A stretch of 64,000 nucleotides of DNA. Origin: JBBSJZ01 sp041739875. Lineage in GTDB: Bacteria > Planctomycetota > Planctomycetia > Pirellulales > Pirellulaceae. The translations under genes were made by a program, and so were the position numbers. Under the pieces are notes generated by a model. The model worked only from the letters and a program-made list of their open reading frames with translations. It did no database searches and was not told the origin of the DNA. Where the stretch lies: the NCBI GenBank assembly GCA_041739875.1, contig JBGSNA010000162.1, positions 1 through 64,000 of the forward strand, in the 5' to 3' direction. Below, piece by piece: positions 44,522 through 53,274 of this stretch (its first letter is position 1; each line of letters begins with the position of its first letter).

Positions 44522-46183
44522 TTAGCGAGGCAGTCCCACCGGTGAGTTGGCACCAACATGAGCACCATGCAAATTCTGTTTCGTTGAGGCTCGATGGTCA
44601 TGCGATGACGCCAGATCACGTGTTGCCTCTGGCCCCGGCGGCAACGTGGAGGACGGAGTCGTTCGTAGCAACGCTTGCAACAAGCCGAGCGACATGCCCA
44701 GCATGCACCCGAGCACAGCAAGCAATCCGCGGGCTGGACCTGTCTTTTTCAGTTGCAGCGAAGCATTTTGAACAATGGAAACGTCCGACAGATTATTCGA
44801 GTCCAGTTGGTCGAGCATGCGAGCTTCTTCGAGGCTCTTGCTGTGCGTTAAGAAGTTCTGTTCGGCAAGATTGGCTTCCCAGCTCAAACGCGCAAGCTCG
44901 AGGCTGTCCTTGTTGAGACGGTTCTGGTCTTCTTTCGCCTCTTCAAGAGCCACCGTCAGCGAATCGATGCGGCTTTTCAGTCCTGCTGAATCAGCCATCG
45001 CGACTTCGTAGTTCTTTTCCATGTCTTGGCGAACGGGATTCACCGCCTCAACAGAAAGCTCTTTGTCGTCGCCTTCATCGCTTACGATTTGTTTGCTTTG
45101 AGCGACCATTTCTTTCAGCATTTGGTAGCGAGGATGGCTCGGCTTTAGACGCGTGAGTGCATCGTTTTCTTGGACTTGCAAGTCATAGAGTTGGCTTCGC
45201 ATCGTGTCGTTTGCTTGATTGGCCACTCCCTTCGTGATCTCCGTCGGAATCCATGCGTCCACGTCGGTCATTCGAGTCGCAAGCGAGACGGCACGACTGT
45301 TGCGCTCCGCAAATGCACTTTGGGCATCGTCGAGTGCGATCTCAAGATTGGTGATACGCTCCTGGAGCATCGATTCAGCCGACTGCTCACTGCTCCATCC
45401 TAAGCGACTCTTCGCTGTCTGAAGTGTCTCACGAGATTCAACCGCGAGTTTGCGACTCGCAGCGACTTCTTGTTCAAAGAAGGTCAGTGATCCTGTCGCG
45501 CGGTGAGCTTCAACATGGAACTTGCCATACTCATCCATCATCGCTTGAGTGATTTTCTGTGCAATCAATGGGTCGTCGCTCTTGCAAGAGACCGCAATTG
45601 TGTACGCGTTTTTTGTCACAGAAACAGTCATCGCTTGTTGGACTCGTTTTACCGCGTCCTCGATTGCAATTTGGGTCTTGTACTCGTCGGATGTCATGCC
45701 CTCCGAACTACCCTTGGCTGGAACCAGTTGAGCCATCTTTTCGCCGACACCGACGAATGCGAGATCAATCCATGTTCGAGGTCGATTGACCTCGTCTGCA
45801 CCAATTCGCTCAACAACACGCTCGGCAATCTCGCGACTGACGAGCATCTCGCGGACGCTGAGGACTTCGGCTAAGCGGGTTTCTTGAAGCGATACATTCG
45901 AGGACGTTCTGCTCGTAGGGTCGACGGAAATCGCACCACGTCCCAAACGCACGTACATCAGTCCATTGCTTGAGTAGCGGTTGGGGCATACGACAAGTAT
46001 CCCAGCAACGGCCACCGTTACGAGGATTGTTGTGGCAAGAACGGACGGTAGGCGACGGGTGACGCTGCGGACGAGGTCGGCCGGCGTTAGGGTCGACCAA
46101 GATTGGGTGAGGGCTCGATCCACGCTGTTTTTTACTCGGATTAGGAGAGAACGAAAGCTTGTCTTAACGGAGAAACGAACCAC
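44522..46183 (-). CDS. Wzz-like polysaccharide chain-length determinant protein
   Basis: A 553-residue inner-membrane protein. A cytoplasmic start, membrane helix 1 (about 47-65, VLATTILVTVAVAGILVV), a long periplasmic region with heptad-like helices (about 150-450) and helix 2 (about 480-500, RGLLAVLGCMLGMSLGLL) give the Wzz/GNVR layout. The C-terminal 50 residues are polar and lack a Walker motif, so there is no fused tyrosine kinase. It probably controls polymer length. The gene is 147 bases upstream of the priming transferase on the same strand. Start assumed at 46183; internal ATGs are few. Confidence 0.85.
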   Translation of the reverse strand: MVRFSVKTSFRSLLIRVKNSVDRALTQSWSTLTPADLVRSVTRRLPSVLATTILVTVAVAGILVVCPNRYSSNGLMYVRLGRGAISVDPTSRTSSNVSLQETRLAEVLSVREMLVSREIAERVVERIGADEVNRPRTWIDLAFVGVGEKMAQLVPAKGSSEGMTSDEYKTQIAIEDAVKRVQQAMTVSVTKNAYTIAVSCKSDDPLIAQKITQAMMDEYGKFHVEAHRATGSLTFFEQEVAASRKLAVESRETLQTAKSRLGWSSEQSAESMLQERITNLEIALDDAQSAFAERNSRAVSLATRMTDVDAWIPTEITKGVANQANDTMRSQLYDLQVQENDALTRLKPSHPRYQMLKEMVAQSKQIVSDEGDDKELSVEAVNPVRQDMEKNYEVAMADSAGLKSRIDSLTVALEEAKEDQNRLNKDSLELARLSWEANLAEQNFLTHSKSLEEARMLDQLDSNNLSDVSIVQNASLQLKKTGPARGLLAVLGCMLGMSLGLLQALLRTTPSSTLPPGPEATRDLASSHDHRASTKQNLHGAHVGANSPVGLPR

Positions 46184-46481
46184 GCTGGCTGCCGATTATG
46201 CACATTCGCACATTGCCGCGGTTGAACTAAATTAATCAGAACACTCATTTTATCCAGACAGCCAGTCTGTATCGAATCGCAGAAATCCTCAAACATTCGT
46301 ACGCAACGTTGCGATTGTGAGGTAGCGTGCTGATTCACTTGTGTACACTGCGCCGGATTATCGTCCCAACCGCGTTAATTGGCGATGTGGTTTCTTCCCA
46401 TAACTGCGTTTTTCTTCCCAAAAAACCGCAACTGGGTCTCTGTCCGGTTCCCGTCTGTTTGACTCGGCGTAGGATATCCCG
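46184..46481. other. Divergent intergenic region
   Basis: 298 bases between the Wzz-like gene and the methyltransferase, transcribed away from each other. No gene, tRNA or strong hairpin seen. It must hold both promoters, but I could not pick a clear -35/-10 pair. Confidence 0.4.
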
Positions 46482-47219
46482 ATGGCAATTTCGAGAACGC
46501 TTGAACCAGAATCAATGTCCGAGCGCGCCGAGGCGCTTGCCTACGACGATATGTGTCTGGACAAAGTCAACGATGCGTTCGTCAGCGATTTGCTAGCGCA
46601 GGGCAAATCCGTCGACGGCAGTCGGGTGGGTGTTTGGGTGATCGATCTGGGGTGCGGGCCTTGTGATATCCCTGTGAAGCTTTGCGAACGAGCCTCTGCG
46701 GTGAAGGTGCTCGCCATTGATTCGTCAGTCGAAATGCTCGAACTTGCCAAGCGTCGGATTGACTTGGGTGGAATGATTGACCGAATAAGTCTGGCGCATG
46801 ATGACGTCAAAGTTCTCGACGTGTATGCGGATGAGATGGCCGATACCGTGATCTCGAATACCTTACTTCACCATTTGGCTGAACCTCACCAGGGGCTTCA
46901 AACAGCCGTCAGGTTGCTTAAATTCGGGGGCAGGCTTTTCATTCGCGATCTAGTTCGTCCGAACAGCGTGGATGAAATCGAAGCCTTGGTGATGCTGCAT
47001 GCTGGGGGCGAGTCAGAGGTTGCAAAACAGCTCCTTCGGCAATCGCTCCACGCTTCCTTAACTCTCGATGAGGTCCGTGCGATGGCTGCGGAGTTTGGTA
47101 TCGCCCCCAATTGCGTCCAAATGACGAGCGACCGCCACTGGACGTTGGACTGGAATCTGCCTGAAAATGCAGCGGAGGATGCCAGTGACAGCCAGGATGA
47201 ATGCGATGGCGACGATTGA
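46482..47219 (+). CDS. Class I SAM-dependent methyltransferase
   Basis: A 245-residue Rossmann-type methyltransferase. Motif I is VWVIDLGCGPCDIPVKLCE; the acidic ribose-binding residue follows in VLAIDSSVEML; motif IV is ADTVISNTLLHHL; then GGRLFIRDLVRPNS. The C-terminus is acidic. Substrate cannot be told from sequence. It is 64 bases upstream of thyA on the same strand and may be co-transcribed. Start at ATG 46482; a second ATG at 46515 (MSERAEALAYDD) is possible. Confidence 0.85.
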   Translation: MAISRTLEPESMSERAEALAYDDMCLDKVNDAFVSDLLAQGKSVDGSRVGVWVIDLGCGPCDIPVKLCERASAVKVLAIDSSVEMLELAKRRIDLGGMIDRISLAHDDVKVLDVYADEMADTVISNTLLHHLAEPHQGLQTAVRLLKFGGRLFIRDLVRPNSVDEIEALVMLHAGGESEVAKQLLRQSLHASLTLDEVRAMAAEFGIAPNCVQMTSDRHWTLDWNLPENAAEDASDSQDECDGDD

Positions 47220-47283
47220 CAATGAAAGAAGATTGGCAAGACACAAGGCATGAAACAAGGGAAGGGTGCGTAGGTCCAGCTGA

Positions 47284-48078
47284 ATGAAGAACTATCTCGA
47301 ATTGGTTGCTGACATACTGGAAAACGGAGTGGATCGTAGTGACCGCACGGGCACCGGCACGCGCAGTGTCTTTGGTCGCCAATTGCGTTTCGATCTCGCC
47401 GCTGGGTTCCCGCTCTTGACGACCAAGAAGGTCCATTTGCGGTCGATTCTGCACGAATTGCTATGGTTTTTGAACGGTGAGACGAATGTGCGATCGCTCC
47501 AGGCCAACCGGGTCACGATTTGGGATGAGTGGGCAGACGAAAACGGTGATTTAGGGCCCGTGTACGGCCACCAATGGAGGTCTTGGCGAGGCAGCGACGG
47601 CGAAACGGTTGACCAAATCCGCTACGTGGAAGACGAAATCCGCCGAAATCCTGAGTCCCGTCGGTTGATTGTCTCCGCCTGGAATGTGGCTGAGTTGGAT
47701 AAAATGGCGCTGCCGCCGTGTCATTTATTGTTCCAGTTCTATGTTGCCCAGGGGCGACTGTCGTGCCAGCTCTATCAACGCAGTGCGGATGTTTTTCTCG
47801 GCGTTCCGTTCAATATCGCTAGCTATGCGTTGCTGACCATGATGATGGCGCGAGTGACAGGGCTTGAGCCGGGTGAGTTTGTGCACACGTTTGGCGACGT
47901 GCATCTTTATCAAAACCATTTCGACCAAGCAAAGTTGCAGCTCACGCGAAATCCCTTGCAACTGCCGAAGATGACGATCCAATCTTCGCCGCCAACCGTC
48001 GATCAATTCAGCTTTGATGACTTCGTGCTCAGCGGTTACGAATCGCATCCGGCAATCAAGGCGCCCGTCGCGGTATGA
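47284..48078 (+). CDS. thyA: Thymidylate synthase
   Basis: A 264-residue ThyA that methylates dUMP to dTMP with methylene-tetrahydrofolate. Length equals the E. coli enzyme and the catalytic cysteine is at position 146 (MALPPCHLLFQF). RSADVFLGVPFNIASYALL and the folate/dUMP arginines (DRTGTGTRS) are also present. It is followed after 13 bases by folA, which recycles the dihydrofolate it makes, a standard functional pair. Confidence 0.97.
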   Translation: MKNYLELVADILENGVDRSDRTGTGTRSVFGRQLRFDLAAGFPLLTTKKVHLRSILHELLWFLNGETNVRSLQANRVTIWDEWADENGDLGPVYGHQWRSWRGSDGETVDQIRYVEDEIRRNPESRRLIVSAWNVAELDKMALPPCHLLFQFYVAQGRLSCQLYQRSADVFLGVPFNIASYALLTMMMARVTGLEPGEFVHTFGDVHLYQNHFDQAKLQLTRNPLQLPKMTIQSSPPTVDQFSFDDFVLSGYESHPAIKAPVAV

Positions 48079-48091
48079 CCGGCGTGAATCA

Positions 48092-48655
48092 ATGAGCGGC
48101 ATGAAAAGCAGTGTAATGAGCGACGCTGGATCATCCACGGCGGAGAGCATTTCGCACGCATTCACTGCGGTCGTCGCCATGACGCCGGAGCGAGTGATCG
48201 GGCTCGATGGTGACATGCCCTGGCGTTTGAAGAGCGATTTGCAGCGATTTAAGTCGCTCACGATGGGTGGATGGCTCGTGATGGGCCGAAAGACGTTCGA
48301 TTCCATCGGGCGGCCACTCCCAGGACGCCGAACCGTCGTCTTGACCCGCAATCGGGACTGGAGTTTTCCTGGTGTCAGCGTCGCTTACGAGGTGGGTGAC
48401 GTATTGAGTTTGACTGGGTCTGAACCAGCTTTTGTCGTAGGTGGAGCTGAGATTTACCGCCTGTTTTGGCAATATTGCGATCGTGTTTACCTGACTTGGG
48501 TCTGGGCGAAGATTCACGGTGACACTTGGCTCGACGTCAACTTGGACGATTTTGTCGTCTGTGAGCGAACGCGGTTGTCGGCAGGATTGGATGACAGCTT
48601 TCCGACGGAATTTTGCCGTTTAGAACGTCGTCAAAAGCCTGAATCTTCGATTTGA
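48092..48655 (+). CDS. folA: Dihydrofolate reductase
   Basis: A 187-residue DHFR that reduces dihydrofolate with NADPH. AFTAVVAMTPERVIGLDGDM then PWRLKSDLQRFKSLT, VMGRKTFDSIGRPLPGR and FVVGGAEIYRLFW are diagnostic. The N-terminus is about 20 residues longer than the E. coli enzyme; several ATGs (48092, 48101, 48116) could start it. I chose 48092 because it lies just after the thyA stop. Confidence 0.92.
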   Translation: MSGMKSSVMSDAGSSTAESISHAFTAVVAMTPERVIGLDGDMPWRLKSDLQRFKSLTMGGWLVMGRKTFDSIGRPLPGRRTVVLTRNRDWSFPGVSVAYEVGDVLSLTGSEPAFVVGGAEIYRLFWQYCDRVYLTWVWAKIHGDTWLDVNLDDFVVCERTRLSAGLDDSFPTEFCRLERRQKPESSI

Positions 48656-48711
48656 GTTACCGTTCATGAACGTGCGATGAAAATACTCGAAGATTCCTCG
48701 TCAGTTACCAC

Positions 48712-48741
48712 TTGAGCAAAAAGGGGGCCGACCGCTATAGT
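48712..48741 (+). promoter_or_regulatory. Candidate sigma-70-type promoter for rpsM-rplQ
   Basis: TTGAGC (48712-48717) and TATAGT (48736-48741) with an 18-base spacer, 141 bases before the rpsM start. The long leader could carry autoregulation of the ribosomal operon. Read by eye only. Confidence 0.5.
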
Positions 48742-48882
48742 CTGGGATTCTTGGCCCGAGCAAACGTCGCATGAGCACTGGTTCATCGATTGTCTTGTGG
48801 TGAATTTCTCATGGAGAGTGTTCGCCTTCAGTCGGGTAAACCACACGCACACCTTTGAACATTCCCCCTCAGGAGGATTGCC

Positions 48883-49266
48883 ATGCCCCGTCTGTTGGGC
48901 GTCGACATCCCTAACGATAAACAAGTTCAATACTCGCTTACTTACCTGTACGGCGTTGGAATCAACGTTGCCCGTGAGGTTTGTGACAAGTTGGGTATTG
49001 AGCCGACTCGATTGGCGAGTGAGCTAGGCGAAGACGATCTAAGCCGTATCGCAGCGATGCTCGAGCGAGACTTCACCGTCGAAGGTCCTCTTCGTCGCCA
49101 AGTCACTCAAAACATCAGCCGTTTGCGTGAAGTGAAGTGTTACCGCGGGATCCGACATCGAGTCGGTTTGCCTGTGCGTGGACAACGTACAAAAACGAAC
49201 GCGCGTACCAGAAAGGGACCTCGCAAGACGGTCGCTGGTAAGAAAGGCGTTAAGGATTTGAAGTAA
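48883..49266 (+). CDS. rpsM: 30S ribosomal protein uS13
   Basis: A 127-residue S13 protein of the small-subunit head. RLLGVDIPNDKQVQYSLTYL, YGVGINVAREVC and the basic C-terminal RGIRHRVGLPVRGQRTKTNA, then TRKGPRKTVAG, are diagnostic. A strong ribosome-binding site AGGAGG lies seven bases before the ATG. It opens the short alpha operon; infA and rpmJ, often just upstream, are not seen. Confidence 0.97.
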   Translation: MPRLLGVDIPNDKQVQYSLTYLYGVGINVAREVCDKLGIEPTRLASELGEDDLSRIAAMLERDFTVEGPLRRQVTQNISRLREVKCYRGIRHRVGLPVRGQRTKTNARTRKGPRKTVAGKKGVKDLK

Positions 49267-49487
49267 TCGCTTGGATTGTGGTTTCGAGAGGTCTTTTTGG
49301 AGGCTGTTTCGGAACTGCGTTACCAGGTTGTTGTCGAGCATTTTGAAGATTTACCCCGCAGCGTCGTGTTGCGGTTTGTTTGATTTTTTCGTTGAGTTTG
49401 CAGTGCAGTCGCTGATTCGTCGCGAACAACTGAAGCTCTCTGTTTACATTCCAGTTCAACACCCCGACTTAGATTAGAGACTTTGCT

Positions 49488-49871
49488 GTGGCAAAGACAA
49501 ACAAGAAAAAGCGGATCCGTCGCAATGTCACCAGTGGCATCGCGCACATCCACGCCACGTTCAATAACACGACTGTGACGATCACCGATCCGAAGGGTGA
49601 TACGTTGTGCTGGGCGAGTGCTGGCACAAGCGGGTTCAAGGGAAGCCGAAAGAGCACCCCGTTTGCTGGACAATGCGCCGCTCAGCAGGCTGCGGAAAAG
49701 GCAACCAAGTTTGGCATGCGAGACGTCGAAGTCCGTGTGAAGGGGCCGGGTTCTGGTCGTGAAAGCGCTATTACCTCGCTTCAAGCAGCTGGGTTGAATG
49801 TCAAGTTGATCGAAGACGTAACGCCGATCCCGCATAACGGCTGTCGTCCTCGTAAGAAGCGTCGCGTTTAA
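49488..49871 (+). CDS. rpsK: 30S ribosomal protein uS11
   Basis: A 127-residue S11 protein of the small-subunit platform. HIHATFNNTTVTITDPKGD, WASAGTSGFKGSRKSTPFAG and the C-terminal DVTPIPHNGCRPRKKRRV are diagnostic. The start codon is GTG at 49488, since the following AKTNKKKRIRR is the expected N-terminus and no ATG is near. It is separated from rpsM by an unusually long 221-base gap with no clear gene. Confidence 0.97.
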   Translation: MAKTNKKKRIRRNVTSGIAHIHATFNNTTVTITDPKGDTLCWASAGTSGFKGSRKSTPFAGQCAAQQAAEKATKFGMRDVEVRVKGPGSGRESAITSLQAAGLNVKLIEDVTPIPHNGCRPRKKRRV

Positions 49872-49966
49872 GCGTCGGTTCATCGTTTTTCTGTCACACG
49901 AGCACGTCCGCTTGTGGGCACCCCTATCGTATTTCTCCAATTTCTGTAATACAGAACTGAGGTCAC

Positions 49967-50962
49967 ATGACGATGCACATTCGTTGGCGTGGCATGGAGC
50001 TGCCCAGCTCCCTGGAAGTCGACCGCAATACCCTCACGAATAATTACGGCCGCTTTGTTGCGGAACCGTTCGAGCGTGGCTTTGGTGCAAGCGTTGGAAA
50101 CAGCTTGCGTCGAGTTCTGCTTAGCAGCTTGATGGGTAGCGCTGTAACGCAAATTAAAATCCGCGGTGCTCAGCACGAATTTACGTCAATTCCTGGTGTC
50201 CTCGAGGACGTCACGGATATCGTCTTGAACGTGAAGAGTCTTGTTGTTCGCAATAACAGCGATGCGACTCGAGTGATCACGCTCGAGAGTAACAAGGCGG
50301 GTGTTTTGACCGGTGCCAACATCGATACCGATGCCGACGTCGAGATCATGAACAAGGACCACGTTCTCGCGACGCTCACCTCCGACGTTCCATTCATGAT
50401 GGAAATGGTGGTTGAGAATGGTCGTGGGTATGTTCCGAGTACTGAGCATAGTGCTGCGGACCACGAAATCGGTATCATTCCGATTGATGCCGTGTTCAGC
50501 CCGATCACGCGTGTTCGTTACGAAGTCGAAGAGACTCGCGTTGGTCAAAAGACAAACTTTGATCGCCTGATCCTTGAAATTTGGACTGACGGTTCGATCA
50601 ATCCAGAAATGGCGTTGGTCGAGGCTGCGAAGATCCTTCGCAAGCACCTCAACCCGTTCGTTCAATATCGTGAGCTCGGCCCAAGTATCTTCAGTGCCGC
50701 TCGCGGTGGTGCCGGATCTCCCGAAGCACAACTCGAAGCGAAGTTGAACATGACCCTGGCGGAACTTCGCCTGTCGGTTCGTGCAAACAACTGCCTAGAA
50801 AGCGAAAACATTCAAACAGTTCGTGACTTGGTGCAACGCACCGAAGACCAGCTGCTCGAAGTCCGTAACTTTGGCGACACAACACTCAACGAAGTTCGCG
50901 AAAAGCTGTCTCAGTACGGTTTGCACTTGGGGATGCGTGTTCCATCGCAACCGCTGTTGTAG
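49967..50962 (+). CDS. rpoA: RNA polymerase alpha subunit
   Basis: A 331-residue alpha subunit. The N-terminal domain shows GRFVAEPFERGFGASVGNSL followed by RRVLLSSLMGSAVTQIKI, which drives dimerisation and assembly. The C-terminal domain shows LRLSVRANNCLESENIQTVR and LLEVRNFGDTTLNEVREKL, the DNA- and activator-binding part. rpsD, normally between rpsK and rpoA in many bacteria, is absent. Confidence 0.97.
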   Translation: MTMHIRWRGMELPSSLEVDRNTLTNNYGRFVAEPFERGFGASVGNSLRRVLLSSLMGSAVTQIKIRGAQHEFTSIPGVLEDVTDIVLNVKSLVVRNNSDATRVITLESNKAGVLTGANIDTDADVEIMNKDHVLATLTSDVPFMMEMVVENGRGYVPSTEHSAADHEIGIIPIDAVFSPITRVRYEVEETRVGQKTNFDRLILEIWTDGSINPEMALVEAAKILRKHLNPFVQYRELGPSIFSAARGGAGSPEAQLEAKLNMTLAELRLSVRANNCLESENIQTVRDLVQRTEDQLLEVRNFGDTTLNEVREKLSQYGLHLGMRVPSQPLL

Positions 50963-51038
50963 TCCTGATTAGCGTTTCGTTTATTTCAATCGATTCAATT
51001 ACAAATCCAACTTACCCTTATTTGACGGATATTTCGCC

Positions 51039-51629
51039 ATGCGACATCGACGACGAGGCCGCACGCTCGGAAGAAGCCCAAGCCACCGCAAAGCGCTGTT
51101 GAAGAACCTCGCGAGCGCCCTTTTCTTGACTGAAAGGGATGCAACTTTGGACGCTAACGCGCCAAAGGTGACTGGCCGAATTACGACGACACTGCACAAG
51201 GCGAAGGAAGTTCGCCCATTGGTCGAGAAGTGCATCACTATCGCCAAGAAATCTTACGCTCACGAAGAGGCGGCTCGCGCATTTGAGTCGTCTGCTGAGC
51301 GTGGTACGGATGCTTGGAAGCAATGGCGCCAAAGCGACAACTGGCAAAAGTGGGTTGCTGCTCGAGCTCCAGTCGTAGCCGCTCGTCGACGTGTCATTCA
51401 ATTGATTGGTGACAAAATTGCCGCCAAGATTTTGTTTGATTCAGTAGCCAAGCGGTTTGTCGATCGGCCAGGCGGATATACTCGAGTCTTGAAGTTGGCA
51501 AAGCCACGTCTTGGTGACGCTGGTGACCGTGCCATTCTTGAGTTCGTTGGTCGCAATGATCGCGTCAAGAAGAAGGCTGAGCGTCCTTCCTTCGAATCAG
51601 ATACAGCCGAAGCCAACTCAGGCGAATAG
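51039..51629 (+). CDS. rplQ: 50S ribosomal protein bL17 with internal insertions
   Basis: A 196-residue L17, much longer than the 120-130 residues usual in bacteria. The conserved parts are MRHRRRGRTLGRSPSHRKAL at the start and FVDRPGGYTRVLKLAKPRLG near the end. Compared with E. coli L17 there is a small insertion around 31-50 and a large one of about 50 residues around 75-122 (rich in Trp, Gln, Ala and Arg, for example WKQWRQSDNWQKWVAAR). The acidic tail is also extended. Last gene of the operon, before a strong terminator. Confidence 0.95.
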   Translation: MRHRRRGRTLGRSPSHRKALLKNLASALFLTERDATLDANAPKVTGRITTTLHKAKEVRPLVEKCITIAKKSYAHEEAARAFESSAERGTDAWKQWRQSDNWQKWVAARAPVVAARRRVIQLIGDKIAAKILFDSVAKRFVDRPGGYTRVLKLAKPRLGDAGDRAILEFVGRNDRVKKKAERPSFESDTAEANSGE

Positions 51630-51660
51630 GTCCCATTCGTCCCTCGAGATGCAAATCAAG

Positions 51661-51689
51661 AACCCAGCGATTGAATCGCTGGGTTTTTT
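51661..51689 (+). terminator. Rho-independent terminator after rplQ
   Basis: A perfect 10-bp stem ACCCAGCGAT/ATCGCTGGGT (51662-51671 with 51675-51684), a 3-base loop and a run of six T. It ends the rpsM-rplQ operon. Confidence 0.95.
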
Positions 51690-51772
51690 GTTGGTGGGTG
51701 TTTGCCGCTCGGTCAGTCGACTCGCGGCGGCGTGACCCTAGCCAAGGCGCCCAGCCTGGCCACAGCGACCGC

Positions 51773-53119
51773 CTAGCCACGGCGTCCTTGGGCTTGGTTC
51801 CAGACTCGCAATTGGTCTTTGACACCAATCGTTTTCGTGAGTTCCGCCCATTTGCCTGCGACGGTTTTGAGTGCTTCGGCGGGTGCGGACTTCTTTTCGA
51901 GAGCCTTGCCAATCTCCGTATCTAGAACTTCATAATAGGCGCCGCCTTGAATGATTTGGAGTCCAGGGCTGGTGAGCGGAGTTTTCCAGACTTCGTTAAG
52001 GACCGAATCGTATGGTGAGTTGCTTACCGACACCTCAACACCGGACTGTTCCGATTTGACCACCTGCTTCGTTCCGTTTAAGCACTGATTCAGAGCCGAA
52101 GCGCCATCGGCTGATGCAAGCCAAGCGATAAAGGTCTTTGCATAGACGGATTGTCGGCATGCTGCTGAGATCGACGCGACTGGCGTAAACGGATCAAAGA
52201 GCACTCGCTGGATGCTTTCGCCTCCAGGCATTTTGACCACTTGAACGTCTGGGAATGCGTCCATATTTGGTGGCGGAAATGTGATCCCGCCACGGAGTAC
52301 ACCTTGTTGCATTTGTGTCCAAATTAATTCTGGCGTTAATCGCTTCGATGGACACCGATCATGCGTGCGCGACATCAGCTCCAGAGCCTCGACATACGAC
52401 TCGGTTGCGATCAGCGGTTCCATCGATTCGCGATCAAATAACCACCCTTCACGCGCTGCGGAGAGACATCGCCAAAGAAACATGGCTCCAGCCCAACCAG
52501 GTGCCGTTGGCTCCGATGCTTGGCCCATCAGTGAATCGCTCACAAGAGCATCGTATTGTTCCCAAGTCTTTGGCGATTCAATTGCATCGACAGTGAACAG
52601 GGCGGGGATCACTCCGCCCAAGGGCAATCCAATCGATTGGTCAGCGAATTTTGCGATGCCATTTTTTAACGCCGGCTCGAGTCGAGCAACTGCTCCAGTC
52701 GAATTGTCATCGGCTCGAACTTCGAGAGTTTCTGGGTCGAGAGCAACCAGTGCGGATTGCGCAAAAAGATCACCCGCTAGCAGCAAAGGATAGATGAACA
52801 CATCCGCCTTTCCAGCGAGGTTGGCGATGTCTTGCTGGAGTTGTCCAGCTTCGGAACGGGAGACCGTGACTGATTGAATCTTCAGTTCCCCGTCGTTGGA
52901 AGCCGACCATGCTCGAGTGAGTGATTCACTCGAACTAGAATCACTCACGATGAGCACCCTAAGCGGCACGCTGGGTCGCGAGGCTGGAGGAGTCGGAGCG
53001 ACCGGGACCGTCTCGCGGTTGCAACCGAGCATCGCAAGGCCCGTTAGCGATGCGCCCGTCAGCGACAGGCCCTGAGCGAGTACCTCGCGACGCGTAAGTC
53101 CGGAATGTCTCGCTGTCAT
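51773..53119 (-). CDS. Tat-exported solute-binding lipoprotein
   Basis: A 448-residue extracellular solute-binding protein. The N-terminus has a twin arginine (LTRREVL, Arg10-Arg11), a hydrophobic stretch and the lipobox AMLGC (Cys33), so it is exported by Tat and lipidated. The rest has the two-lobe pattern of ABC sugar-binding proteins (SIGLPLGGVIPALFTVDAIE, ESPKTWEQYDALV, AFIAWLASADGA-like tail). No permease genes are near. It diverges from xylB, so a sugar such as xylose or a xyloside is a reasonable but unproven ligand. Start is at ATG 53119; upstream codons do not fit a signal. Confidence 0.82.
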   Translation of the reverse strand: MTARHSGLTRREVLAQGLSLTGASLTGLAMLGCNRETVPVAPTPPASRPSVPLRVLIVSDSSSSESLTRAWSASNDGELKIQSVTVSRSEAGQLQQDIANLAGKADVFIYPLLLAGDLFAQSALVALDPETLEVRADDNSTGAVARLEPALKNGIAKFADQSIGLPLGGVIPALFTVDAIESPKTWEQYDALVSDSLMGQASEPTAPGWAGAMFLWRCLSAAREGWLFDRESMEPLIATESYVEALELMSRTHDRCPSKRLTPELIWTQMQQGVLRGGITFPPPNMDAFPDVQVVKMPGGESIQRVLFDPFTPVASISAACRQSVYAKTFIAWLASADGASALNQCLNGTKQVVKSEQSGVEVSVSNSPYDSVLNEVWKTPLTSPGLQIIQGGAYYEVLDTEIGKALEKKSAPAEALKTVAGKWAELTKTIGVKDQLRVWNQAQGRRG

Positions 53120-53274
53120 ACTTGCTAATTTGGGTCGGGGTGGAAATCTCCTGCTGCCCACGCCGGGGCGCTACAGCGACAGGACCCGATACGCATTATA
53201 TTGCTCCCCGGTTCGCCTTCATCGGTCGAGTTCCAGCGGCCACCTCTATCCTCCTTGATTCAACAAATATTGAC

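Noticed and set aside
46184..46481. Possible tRNA or small RNA gene in the divergent intergenic region
   Set aside because: No cloverleaf-like arms or T-loop consensus was found by eye.
53122..53274. Extended N-terminus of xylulokinase from an upstream start
   Set aside because: The added 51 residues are Arg/Pro-rich and unlike FGGY kinases, and they would cover the divergent promoter region; ATG 53275 gives the family N-terminus.
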